This document shows positions 46,251 through 55,505 of a stretch of DNA of 64,000 nucleotides, piece after piece. This DNA is from Actinacidiphila oryziradicis (GTDB lineage Bacteria > Actinomycetota > Actinomycetes > Streptomycetales > Streptomycetaceae), in assembly GCF_005047355.1 (NCBI RefSeq), contig NZ_SUMC01000001.1, forward strand, positions 372,001 to 436,000, read 5' to 3'. The first letter of the stretch is position 1. Every line of letters starts with the position of its first letter. A program made the translations under genes and the position numbers. The notes beneath the pieces were generated by a model. The model had not been told where the DNA came from. It worked only from the letters and a program-made list of their open reading frames with translations, and ran no database searches.

Positions 46251-47140
46251 GCCAGAGCCCTCCCCAGTGCGCGGCGGGCCAGTGCGGCCACCGTACGCCG
46301 CAGTTGGATCGCGGCGGGAGGCAGTTCGGGTCCCGGGGTGCCGTCCGGCGCGGGCAGCGGGTCCGGGATGCAGGAGGCGGCGACGTACTCGCCGAAGGCT
46401 GTACAGGCCTCCGGCGCCAGCGCCCGTTCGCCGTCCCAGTCGATCAGCGAGGCGACCCACTGCTCGGCCTGCAACGGCCGCAGCGGCACCGGTGCGACCG
46501 CCCCGACGGCGCAGCGCACCCCGCGCCGCGCCGGGTCCAGGACCACGCAGACCGAGGCGGTGGCGCGGCCGGGCCCGGTCCGGCCGGTGGCCTTCAGGAA
46601 GGTCTGCGGCGCGTGCAGCAGCGGCACCCGTACGTAGGCCAGGAGCTCGGCGGTGCGCAGCGGGTCCATGCCGGTGAGCAGGTGGCTGACCGGCAGCTCG
46701 CGGTTGCCCTGCGGCCCGGCCAGGATGACGGTCGCCTCCAGGGCCGCGAGCACCGGCAGTGCGTCGCCGCCCGGTGCGGCGGTGATGATGTTGCCGCCCA
46801 GGGTGCCGGCGTTGCGGATCTGCGGCGGCCCCGCGGCCCGCGCGGCGGCGGCCAGCGCCGGGATCAGCGCGGCGAAGTCGGGGCGCCCCATCCGGGCGTG
46901 GGTGAGCCCGGCGCCGAGCAGCGCGTGCCCGTCGGCGTACTGCCAGCCGCGGATCTCACTGATCCGGCCCAGACCGACCAGCCCGGCGGGCCGCAGCAGC
47001 CCGGAGTTGACGGCCGCCATCAGGTCGGTGCCTCCGGCCACGGGCACGGCAGTGGGCGCGGCGGCCAGCGCGGCCACCGCCTCGTCTAGCGAGGACGGCA
47101 ACACGACATTGCGTGCCGCCTGCCGTGCGAACGTGCTCAC
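46247..47140 (-). CDS. FAD-binding subunit of a xanthine-dehydrogenase-type enzyme
   Basis: A 297-residue subunit, first gene of the operon. FAD motifs VPVAGGTDLMAA (about residues 33-44) and IRNAGTLGGNI (about 108-118) are present, and the C-terminal CO-dehydrogenase-flavoprotein domain follows. GTG 47140 has a GGGGAAGGGG ribosome site. The 262 bp upstream hold no gene that I can see. Confidence 0.93.
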   Translation of the reverse strand: MSTFARQAARNVVLPSSLDEAVAALAAAPTAVPVAGGTDLMAAVNSGLLRPAGLVGLGRISEIRGWQYADGHALLGAGLTHARMGRPDFAALIPALAAAARAAGPPQIRNAGTLGGNIITAAPGGDALPVLAALEATVILAGPQGNRELPVSHLLTGMDPLRTAELLAYVRVPLLHAPQTFLKATGRTGPGRATASVCVVLDPARRGVRCAVGAVAPVPLRPLQAEQWVASLIDWDGERALAPEACTAFGEYVAASCIPDPLPAPDGTPGPELPPAAIQLRRTVAALARRALGRALA

Positions 47141-47402
47141 GCAGCTGCCCCTTCCCCGGCGTTACGCGGTGCGGTAGCCGTACGGTACGTGCTGACAGCC
47201 CGGACGTGGCAACTCTGGCACATCTTCGGGGGCGATCAGTGCGAGGGTCCGCGCAGGGGTCGTTCTCCGGTCGTTACGGTCATCCGGGATTGTCCGGTCT
47301 GATACATGACACGGCGAATAACCTCCTTGGCCGGTGTTGTGATGTTTGCGCAAGCCACCCTGCCAGGCTCTCCCTTGCCGACGGCAGCCTTTCCGGGCCG
47401 CC

Positions 47403-49046
47403 TCACACGATCGGGGGCGGCCCGTCGATCGGGCGTCCGATCACTCCGGGGCGGGTCTGCCATGGCAGCGGCCCGGCGGGCGGGCGGTATTCGACACCGA
47501 GTGCGTCAAGTCGTGCGTAGTGCGACGTCATCCGCCCGGTGAAGCCGTCGTAGTCCCGGGCCCCGGGTGCGGGGAGCTCGGACCAAACGGTTTCGGCGAA
47601 GGCCGCGAGACGCGGGAACGCCATGTAGTCCACGGCCCGGACCGAGTCCATCGCCTCGGTCCAGATGTTCGCCTGGGCGCCGATGATGTGCGCCGCCTCC
47701 GCCGGGCTGAGCCCGTCCTCCGGAACCGGCTCGAAGCGGTACACGTCCTCCAACGTGCGGACATAGGCGATCGGCACGGGCTCGTCGGCGCGGGCCGACT
47801 GCCGGTAGTCCAGGTAGACATGGCTCTTCGGGCACATCACCACGTCATGGCCGGCCCGCGCCGCCGCGATCCCGCCCGCGTATCCGCGCCAGGACGAAAC
47901 AGCGGCACCCTCCGCGATCCCGCCCTCCAGGATCTCGTCCCAGCCGATGAGGCGGCGGCCCTGGCTCGTGAGCCAGCGGTCGAAGTGGCGGATGATCCAG
48001 CTCTGCAGCTCGTCCTCACCGTCCAGGCCGAGTTCCTTGATGCGGGCCTGGGCGGTGTCCGAGGCCCGCCACTGGTCCTTGGCGCACTCGTCGCCGCCGA
48101 TGTGGAGAAACTGTGAGGGAAAAAGCTCCAGCACTTCCGCGAACACGTTCTCGTAGAACCGCAGCACGGTGTCAGTGGGAGCTAGTACGTTCGGATTGAC
48201 ACCCCAAGTCGTCAGCACGGGGAGGGTGGTGGTGTCGATGACATCCGTATTGCCCAGTTCCGGGTACGCGGCGATGGCGGCCTGGGAGTGCCCGGGGATG
48301 TCGATCTCCGGGACGACGGTGATATGCCGCTCGGCGGCGTACGCGACGATCTCGCGGATGTCGTCCTGGGTGTAGTAGCCGCCGTGCGGCCGCTCGTCCC
48401 AGAGGGGGGACTCACGCAGGCCGGCCTTCGTACGGGTGCGCCACGCGCCGACCTCGGTGAGGCGCGGATAGCGCTTGATCTCGATCCGCCAGCCCTGGTC
48501 GTCGGTCAGGTGCAGATGCAGCACGTTCAGCTTGTGGACGGCGAGCAGGTCCACGTAGCGCAGGACCACGTCCTTGGGGAGGAAATGCCGCGCCACATCC
48601 AGCATCGCGCCCCGCCAGGCGAAGCGCGGCGCGTCCTCGATCCGGCAGGCCGGCACCCTCCAGTGCCCCAGCTGCCCGGCCCGGGGGTGTACCGGCGCCC
48701 GCCGGTACGCAGCCGGGCCGAGCAGCTGCCGGAGCGTCTGGCAGCCCCAGAAGACCCCGGCCGCGCTGCCGCCCCGGAGTTCGATCCCCTCCGGGCCCAC
48801 TGAAAGCAGATAGCCCTCCGGGGCGGCGGTGCCGCCGTCCGTCTCGTCGAGGGTGAGGGTCAGGCTGTTGGCCTGCCCGGTGCCGGGCGCGAGCGGCAGT
48901 CCGGTCGCGGCGCCGACCGTCGCGCGCAGCCACCTCGCGGCGCCCTCGGTGCCGGGCCCTGCGACGATCACTGTGGCTTCGTCGAGGACGAAGTCCTCGG
49001 CCGACAGGGCTGTGGTCGACCGCCGGGGGGCGGGGATGAGGTCCAT
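47403..49046 (-). CDS. Beta-N-acetylhexosaminidase (GH20)
   Basis: A 547-residue glycosidase of family 20 releasing GlcNAc from chitooligosaccharides. The N-terminal GH20b domain (about 1-140) precedes the barrel. The catalytic pair is Asp319-Glu320 in HIGGDECAKDQW, and the substrate-binding region LHLHLTDDQGWRIEI is clear. There is no signal peptide from ATG 49046, so it appears cytoplasmic. A DasR-like operator lies 35 nt upstream. Confidence 0.95.
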   Translation of the reverse strand: MDLIPAPRRSTTALSAEDFVLDEATVIVAGPGTEGAARWLRATVGAATGLPLAPGTGQANSLTLTLDETDGGTAAPEGYLLSVGPEGIELRGGSAAGVFWGCQTLRQLLGPAAYRRAPVHPRAGQLGHWRVPACRIEDAPRFAWRGAMLDVARHFLPKDVVLRYVDLLAVHKLNVLHLHLTDDQGWRIEIKRYPRLTEVGAWRTRTKAGLRESPLWDERPHGGYYTQDDIREIVAYAAERHITVVPEIDIPGHSQAAIAAYPELGNTDVIDTTTLPVLTTWGVNPNVLAPTDTVLRFYENVFAEVLELFPSQFLHIGGDECAKDQWRASDTAQARIKELGLDGEDELQSWIIRHFDRWLTSQGRRLIGWDEILEGGIAEGAAVSSWRGYAGGIAAARAGHDVVMCPKSHVYLDYRQSARADEPVPIAYVRTLEDVYRFEPVPEDGLSPAEAAHIIGAQANIWTEAMDSVRAVDYMAFPRLAAFAETVWSELPAPGARDYDGFTGRMTSHYARLDALGVEYRPPAGPLPWQTRPGVIGRPIDGPPPIV

Positions 49047-49080
49047 GCGACAAGTCCACCAGTGCGCGCCCGCACGGGCA

Positions 49081-49096
49081 AGAGGTCTACACCACT
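49081..49096 (-). promoter_or_regulatory. DasR-like operator (dre site)
   Basis: AGAGGTCTACACCACT matches the dre consensus AGTGGTCTAGACCACT at 14 of 16 positions and lies 35 nt before the hexosaminidase start codon. DasR represses GlcNAc and chitin genes until glucosamine-6-phosphate accumulates, so the site fits the gene function. Confidence 0.75.
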
Positions 49097-49492
49097 TGGC
49101 ATGCGTGGCCGGCCTGCGCGAACTCGGCCACGCCGTCCGGATCGGGGTGCTGGGGGCTGCTTCGGGACGGGCCGAGGCCGGTCCGCGACCTGCCGACGGC
49201 CACCGAGCGCGGGCGAGGGTTCGGAGCCCTGCCCCGAGTCGGTGCCCGCGCAACTGGGTGCCGCGTGGGGTGCTCATCGTGTGCGGCGCCTGCGGCCGAT
49301 ACTCCCGCGTGGCGCGGGGGACCCCGCGTCGCTACCTGGGCACGGGGCGGGTTCTTCCTGAGGCAGGACTTCCTCCGACCTCGAACACACCGCAACGCTG
49401 CCGCCGCAGGCCCGCCTGCCGCACAGGCGTGCTAGTACGCTTCGCCCAGGAGCCCCAGGCCAATCAAACGGCCAGACAGGATGTGAGCCCCG
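49097..49492. other. Intergenic region with no recognisable gene
   Basis: About 400 bp between the hexosaminidase promoter and a small membrane protein gene. Open frames exist on both strands, but none has a credible domain or start. It may hold decayed sequence of a regulator, since small DUF6126 genes are often next to one (from memory). Confidence 0.35.
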
Positions 49493-49615
49493 ATGGACTC
49501 CTCGGACGAGAAGCAGACCTCCCGCCATCTCTGGTGGCGGGTCGCGTACTTCCTCCTCGCCATCCACCTTGTGGCGTTCGTCATGATCTTCGCAGCGATG
49601 CACGCCCCCAAGTAG
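49493..49615 (+). CDS. Small single-span membrane protein (DUF6126-like)
   Basis: A 40-residue protein: a charged N-terminus (DSSDEKQTSRHLWW) and one transmembrane helix (about residues 16-35, VAYFLLAIHLVAFVMIFAAM). It resembles the DUF6126 group of tiny Streptomyces membrane proteins. Upstream AGGA is 11 nt from the ATG. Function unknown. Confidence 0.65.
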   Translation: MDSSDEKQTSRHLWWRVAYFLLAIHLVAFVMIFAAMHAPK

Positions 49616-49641
49616 CGCGCCACGCCGGTCGTCGGCACCGC

Positions 49642-50733
49642 TCAGCGCGCGGCGTCGTCGCGGCGCCGCCGCTCTCGGGCCAGCAGGGCGACCGCGCCGG
49701 CCAACGCCGCCAGGAACCAGGCGAAGTGGGCGTAGAAGAGCAGCGCCCACCAACCCGCGGAGCGGACACCGGCGGCGGAGAGCGCGAGGGTGGTGCCGAT
49801 CAGGGCGCCGGCGGCGCAGAGTTGGACGGCGGCGAACCGGCTGGGCAGGAAGTCGCGCCGGAGGAAGTCGGCGCCGTACCACCACCGGATGGCGCGGGCG
49901 GCGGCGTAGAGGGCCGCCAGGGCGCCACCGGCGGCGGCCGCGACCAGCCAGTCGGGCCAGGGGTGTCCGCCGACCCCGGCGGCGCAGGCGAAAGCGGTGG
50001 CGGCGAAGGGGATCACGGGGAGAAAGGCGCCGGAACCGATCACGGCGGTACGGGTTCTGGAGGGGTCGCCGGCCAAGTCGGCGCGGGCCAGGGCGCGGAG
50101 CGACTGAAGGCGGCCGGAGGCGCTCGTACCGGACGAGCGGGCCTGGACGAGCCACAGGGCCGCGGCGACAGCGGCCATCAGGGCCAGTACGCACCCGACG
50201 ACCCACCCGCCGGCGGTGGGCACCATGACGCCGACCGCGATCGCCGGTAGGACCGGCAGCCACCACCTGGGGGCGCGGAACTGCCGGGGATCGGCTCCGA
50301 GTTCGACGGCCCGCCGGGCGGTGGCGTCGCGTTCGAGGCGGTGTTCCTTCGGTATGCCGGTGAATGTGCGGTACTCCGCGAGGGCCCGCCACAGGGCGAC
50401 CCGGGCCTCCGGCTCGTGCGGGGCCAGGGCCACGGCGCGGCGGGCGGCGGCGAGGCTCTCGGGGATGCGGACCAGCAGCCGGCAGGCGTCGGCGACGACC
50501 ACCTGGGCCTCCCAGTCGTCCGGGTCGCCCCCGGCCGCACGCAGGCCGACCGTCAGGGCGGCAGGCCCGTCGCCGAGCATCAGCAGCACCATGCCCGCCA
50601 GCACCAACACCCCGGTGTCGGCGGGCCGGGCATGCGCCAGCGCCCAGTCGACGGCCTCCCGGCTCTCGGCGGGCCGCCGGCCGGCGGCGAGGTCCCGCGC
50701 CCGGACCAGGTAGTCGTATGAGTCGCCGCCCAA
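49642..50733 (-). CDS. Membrane protein with N-terminal TPR-like region
   Basis: 363 residues. Residues 1-125 look like two to three TPR-type helical repeats (AESREAVDWALAHARPADTGVLVLAG, LAAARRAVALAPHEPEARVALWRAL), followed by about six transmembrane segments from residue 150 on (VLPAIAVGVMVP, VGCVLALMAAVAAALWLV, and later pairs). No known function. A terminator at 50774 separates it from the upstream gene. Confidence 0.8.
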   Translation of the reverse strand: MGGDSYDYLVRARDLAAGRRPAESREAVDWALAHARPADTGVLVLAGMVLLMLGDGPAALTVGLRAAGGDPDDWEAQVVVADACRLLVRIPESLAAARRAVALAPHEPEARVALWRALAEYRTFTGIPKEHRLERDATARRAVELGADPRQFRAPRWWLPVLPAIAVGVMVPTAGGWVVGCVLALMAAVAAALWLVQARSSGTSASGRLQSLRALARADLAGDPSRTRTAVIGSGAFLPVIPFAATAFACAAGVGGHPWPDWLVAAAAGGALAALYAAARAIRWWYGADFLRRDFLPSRFAAVQLCAAGALIGTTLALSAAGVRSAGWWALLFYAHFAWFLAALAGAVALLARERRRRDDAAR

Positions 50734-50773
50734 CGGAGCCTTCCTGTGCCGGTGTGCGCCACCGTCGAGGACC

Positions 50774-50829
50774 GGGAGCGCACTGAGGATCCACGCCGGA
50801 GACCCGGCACCGATCCTCGGTGCGCTCCC
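50774..50829 (-). terminator. Hairpin terminator after the DUF3039 gene
   Basis: 18-bp arms GGGAGCGCACTGAGGATC (50774-50791) and GATCCTCGGTGCGCTCCC (50812-50829) match at 17 of 18 positions around a 20-nt loop, 15 nt beyond the DUF3039 stop. Confidence 0.75.
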
Positions 50830-50843
50830 AGGGGCGGGACGGC

Positions 50844-51134
50844 CTACTTCTTACCGCTCTTGTCCTTGTCGCCGCCACCGCCACCGAGCGGCATCGACTC
50901 GAAGATCTCTTTGCACATGGGACAGACCGGGTACTTCTTCGGGTCCCGTCCGGGGACCCAGACCTTGCCGCAGAGCGCGACCACCGGCGATCCGGAGAGC
51001 GCGCTCTCCATGATCTTGTCCTTCTGTACGTAGTGGGCGAAGCGCTCGTGGTCGCCATCGCCGCTCGACACCTGCGGGATCGGCTCAACGAGAGTGCCAG
51101 TGCCCGCTCCGCGTTCGGGCTCAAGAGTGCTCAT
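50844..51134 (-). CDS. DUF3039 domain-containing protein
   Basis: A 96-residue actinobacterial protein. The conserved part reads HERFAHYVQKDKIMESALSG, VVALCGKVWVPGRDPKKYPVCPMCKEIFE; three Cys, including CPMC, suggest metal binding. A Gly/Lys-rich tail ends it. ATG 51134 gives the family N-terminus. Function unknown; it is commonly next to yqgE and murA in Streptomyces. Confidence 0.9.
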   Translation of the reverse strand: MSTLEPERGAGTGTLVEPIPQVSSGDGDHERFAHYVQKDKIMESALSGSPVVALCGKVWVPGRDPKKYPVCPMCKEIFESMPLGGGGGDKDKSGKK

Positions 51135-51145
51135 ACCGGCCAAGC

Positions 51146-51733
51146 CTAATTGAGCGATGGGTCGTCCGGGTACGTTGCCACCATCGCCAGTTCGCTGCGT
51201 TGCCGTCGCAACACGGAGCGCCACAGGTGCTCCGGGTCCGGCGAGGAAACGTCCCCCGGCTCGGACTCCACGACATACCAGGCGCCCTCGACCAGCTCAT
51301 CCTCCAGCTGCCCCGGTCCCCACCCGGCGTAGCCGGCGAAAATCCGCAGCGAACCCAGCTCCGCCGCGAGCAGTTCGGGGGGCGCCTCCAGGTCGACCAG
51401 CCCGATCGCGCCGTGCACCCGGCGCCAGCCCAGCGGCCCCGCGCCCTCGCCGCTCTCGCGGTCATCCCATTCGCCCGGGACGACGGCCAGGCCGAGCGCG
51501 GAGTCCAGGGACACCGGACCGCCCTGGAAGACCACCGGCGGCATCCCGGCGAAATTCGCCCACGGCTCCAGGACATCGCCGACGCCGACCGGGGTAGGAC
51601 GATTCAGGACAACGCCAAGCGTCCCCTCCTCGTCGTGGTCGAGAAGGAGCACCACCGCCCGGTCGAAGTTCGGATCCGCCAGAGCGGGCGTCGCCACGAG
51701 CAGTCGTCCGGTGAGCGAGGACACCTCGGTCAT
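51146..51733 (-). CDS. YqgE/AlgH family protein
   Basis: A 195-residue conserved protein: LTGRLLVATPALADPNFDRAVVLLLDHDEEGTLGVVLNRP is the family's N-terminal signature, followed by VFQGGPV and RIFAGYAGWGPGQLE. Function is unknown despite wide conservation. ATG 51733 fits the family start. It is divergent from murA. Confidence 0.94.
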   Translation of the reverse strand: MTEVSSLTGRLLVATPALADPNFDRAVVLLLDHDEEGTLGVVLNRPTPVGVGDVLEPWANFAGMPPVVFQGGPVSLDSALGLAVVPGEWDDRESGEGAGPLGWRRVHGAIGLVDLEAPPELLAAELGSLRIFAGYAGWGPGQLEDELVEGAWYVVESEPGDVSSPDPEHLWRSVLRRQRSELAMVATYPDDPSLN

Positions 51734-51936
51734 GGTCAACATCATCCCGCATCCGGAGCGATTGCGTGTCGGCAACAGACGGCTTCGGTACGAACGCACA
51801 GCGTGCTGTAGCGAACTCATGACACGTGAGGCACTGCACAGCCAGCTCTCAGGACCTGGCAGGCCCATTACCATTTCCCCTTGGTGCCTCCGGGGACCCC
51901 GCTTGATTTCTGCCCGTCTCCAGGAACGCGAGAGCT

Positions 51937-53277
51937 ATGACCGGCCCAGACGATGTACTCCTTGTCCACGGTGGCACCCCTCTCGAGGGTGAGATCCGTG
52001 TGCGCGGTGCGAAGAATCTCGTGCCCAAGGCCATGGTGGCCGCCCTGCTCGGCAGCGAACCGAGCCGGCTCCGCAATGTCCCCGCCATCCGCGACGTGCG
52101 CGTGGTGCGGGGGCTGCTGCAGCTGCACGGCGTCACCGTCCAGGCCGGCGAGGAGTCCGGTGAACTGGTACTGGATCCCTCGAAGGTGGAGAGCGCGAAC
52201 GTCGCCGACATCGACGCGCACGCCGGCTCCTCGCGGATCCCGATCCTGTTCTGCGGCCCGCTGCTGCACCGCCTCGGCCACGCCTTCATCCCGGGCCTGG
52301 GCGGCTGCGACATCGGCGGCCGGCCGATCGACTTCCACTTCGACGTGCTGCGCCGGTTCGGCGCCGTCATCGAGAAGCGGCCCGAGGGCCAGTATCTGGA
52401 GGCCCCGCAGCGGCTGCGCGGCTGCAAGATCGAGCTGCCTTACCCGTCGGTCGGCGCGACGGAGCAGGTGCTCCTCACCGCCGTCCTGGCCGAGGGCGTC
52501 ACCGAGCTGCGCAATGCCGCCGTCGAGCCGGAGATCGAGGACCTCATCTGCGTCCTGCAGAAGATGGGCGCGATCATCACGATGGGGCTGGACCGCACGA
52601 TCCTGATCACCGGTGTGGAGAAGCTCGGCGGCTACAACCACCGCGCCCTGCCCGACCGCCTGGAGGCCGCCTCCTGGGCCTGCGCCGCGCTCGCCACCGA
52701 AGGCAACGTATATGTGCGCGGCGCCAGCCAGCGCGAGATGATGACCTTCCTGAACGTCTTCCGCAAGGTCGGCGGCGCCTTCGAGGTCGATGACCACGGC
52801 ATCCGCTTCTGGCACCCCGGCGGGCCGCTCAACGCCATCGCCCTGGAGACCGACGTCCACCCCGGCTTCCAGACCGACTGGCAGCAGCCGCTCGTCGTCG
52901 CCCTCACCCAGGCCGCCGGCCTCTCCATCGTCCACGAGACGGTCTACGAGTCCCGGCTGGGCTTCACCTCCGCGCTGAACCAGATGGGCGCCCACATCCA
53001 GCTGTACAGGGAGTGCCTCGGGGGCACTCCCTGCCGCTTCGGGCAGCGCAACTTCCTGCACTCCGCGGTCGTCAGCGGCCCCACCAAGCTCGAAGGCGCC
53101 GACCTGGTCATCCCGGACCTCCGGGGCGGCTTCTCGTACCTGATCGCCGCCCTGGCCGCCCAGGGCACCTCCCGGGTGCACGGCATCGACCTCATCAACC
53201 GCGGCTACGAGAACTTCATGCGCAAGCTCGAAGGCCTCGGTGCCCAGGTGGAGCTCCCGGCCGCCGTCACCGTCTGA
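51937..53277 (+). CDS. murA: UDP-N-acetylglucosamine 1-carboxyvinyltransferase
   Basis: A 446-residue enzyme of the first committed step of peptidoglycan synthesis, transferring enolpyruvate from PEP to UDP-GlcNAc. Lys26-Asn27 (RGAKNLVPK) are the substrate-binding pair, and Cys124 in LGGCDIGGRPID is the catalytic cysteine targeted by fosfomycin in the family. The inside-out barrel is complete. In S. coelicolor murA, hup and malic enzyme lie in this order. Confidence 0.95.
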   Translation: MTGPDDVLLVHGGTPLEGEIRVRGAKNLVPKAMVAALLGSEPSRLRNVPAIRDVRVVRGLLQLHGVTVQAGEESGELVLDPSKVESANVADIDAHAGSSRIPILFCGPLLHRLGHAFIPGLGGCDIGGRPIDFHFDVLRRFGAVIEKRPEGQYLEAPQRLRGCKIELPYPSVGATEQVLLTAVLAEGVTELRNAAVEPEIEDLICVLQKMGAIITMGLDRTILITGVEKLGGYNHRALPDRLEAASWACAALATEGNVYVRGASQREMMTFLNVFRKVGGAFEVDDHGIRFWHPGGPLNAIALETDVHPGFQTDWQQPLVVALTQAAGLSIVHETVYESRLGFTSALNQMGAHIQLYRECLGGTPCRFGQRNFLHSAVVSGPTKLEGADLVIPDLRGGFSYLIAALAAQGTSRVHGIDLINRGYENFMRKLEGLGAQVELPAAVTV

Positions 53278-53357
53278 TCCCCACCGCCCCCCTCGCCGCG
53301 GAGGGGGGCTGCGAGGAGGGCGGCGCCCGGAGCCGGGAGCCGCCCGTCGCGCAGGCA

Positions 53358-53388
53358 AAAGGGCGGCCCCGTCGTGGGGCCGCCCTTT
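53358..53388. terminator. Terminator between convergent murA and hup
   Basis: A perfect 13-bp inverted repeat AAAGGGCGGCCCC / GGGGCCGCCCTTT with a 5-nt loop (53371-53375), between the two convergent genes; A/T runs flank both sides, so it can work in both directions. Confidence 0.85.
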
Positions 53389-53403
53389 ATCGTTGCCTGG
53401 AAA

Positions 53404-53685
53404 TTACTTGCCCTTGGCGGCTTCCTTGAGCTTCGAGCCCGCGGAGACCTTCACGCTGTGACCCTCGGGGATCTGGATGGGGTCGCCGGTCTGCGGGTTG
53501 CGCGCGGTACGAGCGGCACGAAGGGTGCGCTCGAAGGTCAGGAAGCCGGGGATGGTGACCTTCTCGTCGCCCTTGGAGACGATCTCGCCGACAACCTCGG
53601 CGAAAGCGGCCAGAACGGCGTCGGCGTCCTTCCGGGTCACCTCGGCGCGCTCGGACAGAGCAGCCACCAGCTCACTGCGGTTCAT
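53404..53685 (-). CDS. hup: HU family DNA-binding protein
   Basis: A 93-residue nucleoid protein that bends and compacts DNA. The signature GFLTFERTLRAARTARNPQTG (beta arm with the conserved RNP) is clear, and there is no Lys-rich tail, so it is the HupA type rather than the HupS type. AAGGAG lies 6 nt before ATG 53685. Confidence 0.96.
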   Translation of the reverse strand: MNRSELVAALSERAEVTRKDADAVLAAFAEVVGEIVSKGDEKVTIPGFLTFERTLRAARTARNPQTGDPIQIPEGHSVKVSAGSKLKEAAKGK

Positions 53686-53901
53686 CTAAATCTCCTTGCA
53701 TGGAAACCCCAACGATCACCGTCGGGGAAGACGCATTCTCGGGTCCCGCAGACCCGCGGCTGCGAGTGCGCCGCGCCCCTGCGGTGCGGCCCACACCGCC
53801 CGGGTACGCATCCTGCCCCTATTTCTGGGGGAAAAGCCAATCCGGCACCCGGGAGAGTCACAGAAAATGCGGGCCGCACACAGCGCGATGACGCTGCGTT
53901 G

Positions 53902-55308
53902 TCAGGTTGTAGCCGTAGCGGCCTTACGCACCGCACCAGCGACCGCGCCCGCGACCTTGTCGTTGAAGACGCTGGGAATGATGTAGTTGGCGTTGAGTTC
54001 ACCCTCGCCGACAACCCCCGCGAGGGCCCCTGCCGCCGCCAGCATCATCTCCGTATCCACCGTACGGGACTGGGCGTCCAGGAGGCCGCGGAAGACACCT
54101 GGGAAGACCAGTACATTGTTGATCTGGTTGGGGAAGTCGCTGCGGCCGGTGGCGACCACCGCGGCCGTCTCGCGGGCGATGCCGGGCTCGATCTCGGGGT
54201 CGGGGTTGGCGAGCGCGAAGACGATGGCGTCCTCCGCCATCGCCGCGACATCGGCACCGTTCAGGACGTTCGGGGCAGAGACCCCGATAAAGACGTCGGC
54301 ACCGGCCACGGCCTCCTTGAGGGTGCCGGTGACCTCCTCCGGGTTGGTGTTGTCCGCGATCCAGCGCAGCGGCGATTCCGGGTCGGCGTCGACCAGGTCC
54401 TCGCGGGCGCTGTGCACCACGCCCTGGATGTCGGCGACGACCGCGTGCTTGACACCGGCGGCGATCAGCAGGTTCAAGATGGCGGTGCCCGCCGCGCCCG
54501 CACCGGACATCACGACCCGTACGTCGCCGATCTCCTTGTTCACAACGCGCAGAGCGTTGGTGAGCGCGGCCAGGACGACGATGGCGGTGCCGTGCTGATC
54601 GTCATGGAAGACCGGGATGTCCAGGGCCTCCCGAAGCCGCGCCTCGATCTCGAAGCAGCGCGGGGCGGAGATGTCCTCCAGGTTGATGCCCGCGAAGCCG
54701 GGGGCGATGGCCTTGACGATAGCGACGATCTCGTCGGAGTCCTGGGTGTCGAGGCAGATCGGCCAGGCGTCGATGCCCGCGAATGTCTTGAAGAGCGCCG
54801 CCTTGCCCTCCATGACCGGCAGCGCCGCCATCGGGCCGATGTTGCCCAGGCCGAGCACGGCCGAGCCGTCGGTGACGACCGCGACCGAATTGCGCTTGAT
54901 GGTGAGGCGCCGGGCGTCCTCGGGGTTCTCCGCGATGGCCATGCAGACCCGCGCCACGCCCGGGGTGTAGACCATGGACAGATCGTCGCGATTGCGGATG
55001 GGGTGCTTGGAGGCCATCTCGATCTTGCCGCCGAGGTGCATCAGGAACGTACGGTCGGACACCTTGCCGATCGTCACACCCTCGATACGGTGCAGCTTTC
55101 CGACGATCTGATCCGCGTGAGCGGTGGAGGTGGCCGCGATGGTCACATCGATCCGCAACTTCTCATGTCCTGATGCGGTGACGTCCAGACCGGTCACTGA
55201 CCCGCCTGACGACTCCACCGCGGTGGTGAGCTGGCTGACAGCGGTCCCACTCGCCGGGACCTCCAGCCGCACGGTGATCGAGTACGAGACGCTGGGCGCC
55301 GTTGCCAT
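53902..55308 (-). CDS. NAD-dependent malic enzyme
   Basis: A 468-residue enzyme decarboxylating malate to pyruvate. Residues 1-90 form an ACT-like regulatory domain (SITVRLEVPASGTAVSQL, HRIEGVTIGKVSDRTF). The malic domain follows with YTPGVARVC, the metal and substrate region LEDISAPRCFEIE and HDDQHGTA, and the Rossmann motif SGAGAAGTA. The ACT domain is typical of the actinobacterial NAD form. Confidence 0.93.
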   Translation of the reverse strand: MATAPSVSYSITVRLEVPASGTAVSQLTTAVESSGGSVTGLDVTASGHEKLRIDVTIAATSTAHADQIVGKLHRIEGVTIGKVSDRTFLMHLGGKIEMASKHPIRNRDDLSMVYTPGVARVCMAIAENPEDARRLTIKRNSVAVVTDGSAVLGLGNIGPMAALPVMEGKAALFKTFAGIDAWPICLDTQDSDEIVAIVKAIAPGFAGINLEDISAPRCFEIEARLREALDIPVFHDDQHGTAIVVLAALTNALRVVNKEIGDVRVVMSGAGAAGTAILNLLIAAGVKHAVVADIQGVVHSAREDLVDADPESPLRWIADNTNPEEVTGTLKEAVAGADVFIGVSAPNVLNGADVAAMAEDAIVFALANPDPEIEPGIARETAAVVATGRSDFPNQINNVLVFPGVFRGLLDAQSRTVDTEMMLAAAGALAGVVGEGELNANYIIPSVFNDKVAGAVAGAVRKAATATT

Positions 55309-55471
55309 GCCGACCTGCCTCCATTTGCCGCATCATCTGCGCGCGTGCAGCCCCCGCACCTGTGTACGGGGTACCGCATCGATGCTGCCACCTACCGGTC
55401 AGTACGAGTAAACCCGACCCTATTGTGTGCCTTACGGTCGGGGTCGAGGTACATCAGACCGCAAGACCGGA

Positions 55472-55499
55472 ATGACAATCCAGGAACCTTTGTTAGCCT
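55472..55499 (+). promoter_or_regulatory. Promoter of the candidate small RNA
   Basis: ATGACA (55472-55477) and TAGCCT (55494-55499) with a 16-nt spacer fit an HrdB-type promoter directed rightwards. The first transcribed base would be near 55506, exactly where the closing stem of the predicted RNA begins. Confidence 0.55.
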
Positions 55500-55505
55500 G
55501 GGTGA

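Noticed and set aside
47141..47402. Possible purine riboswitch or PucR gene before the xanthine dehydrogenase operon
   Set aside because: No regulator frame and no purine-aptamer pattern could be recognised in the 262-bp gap.
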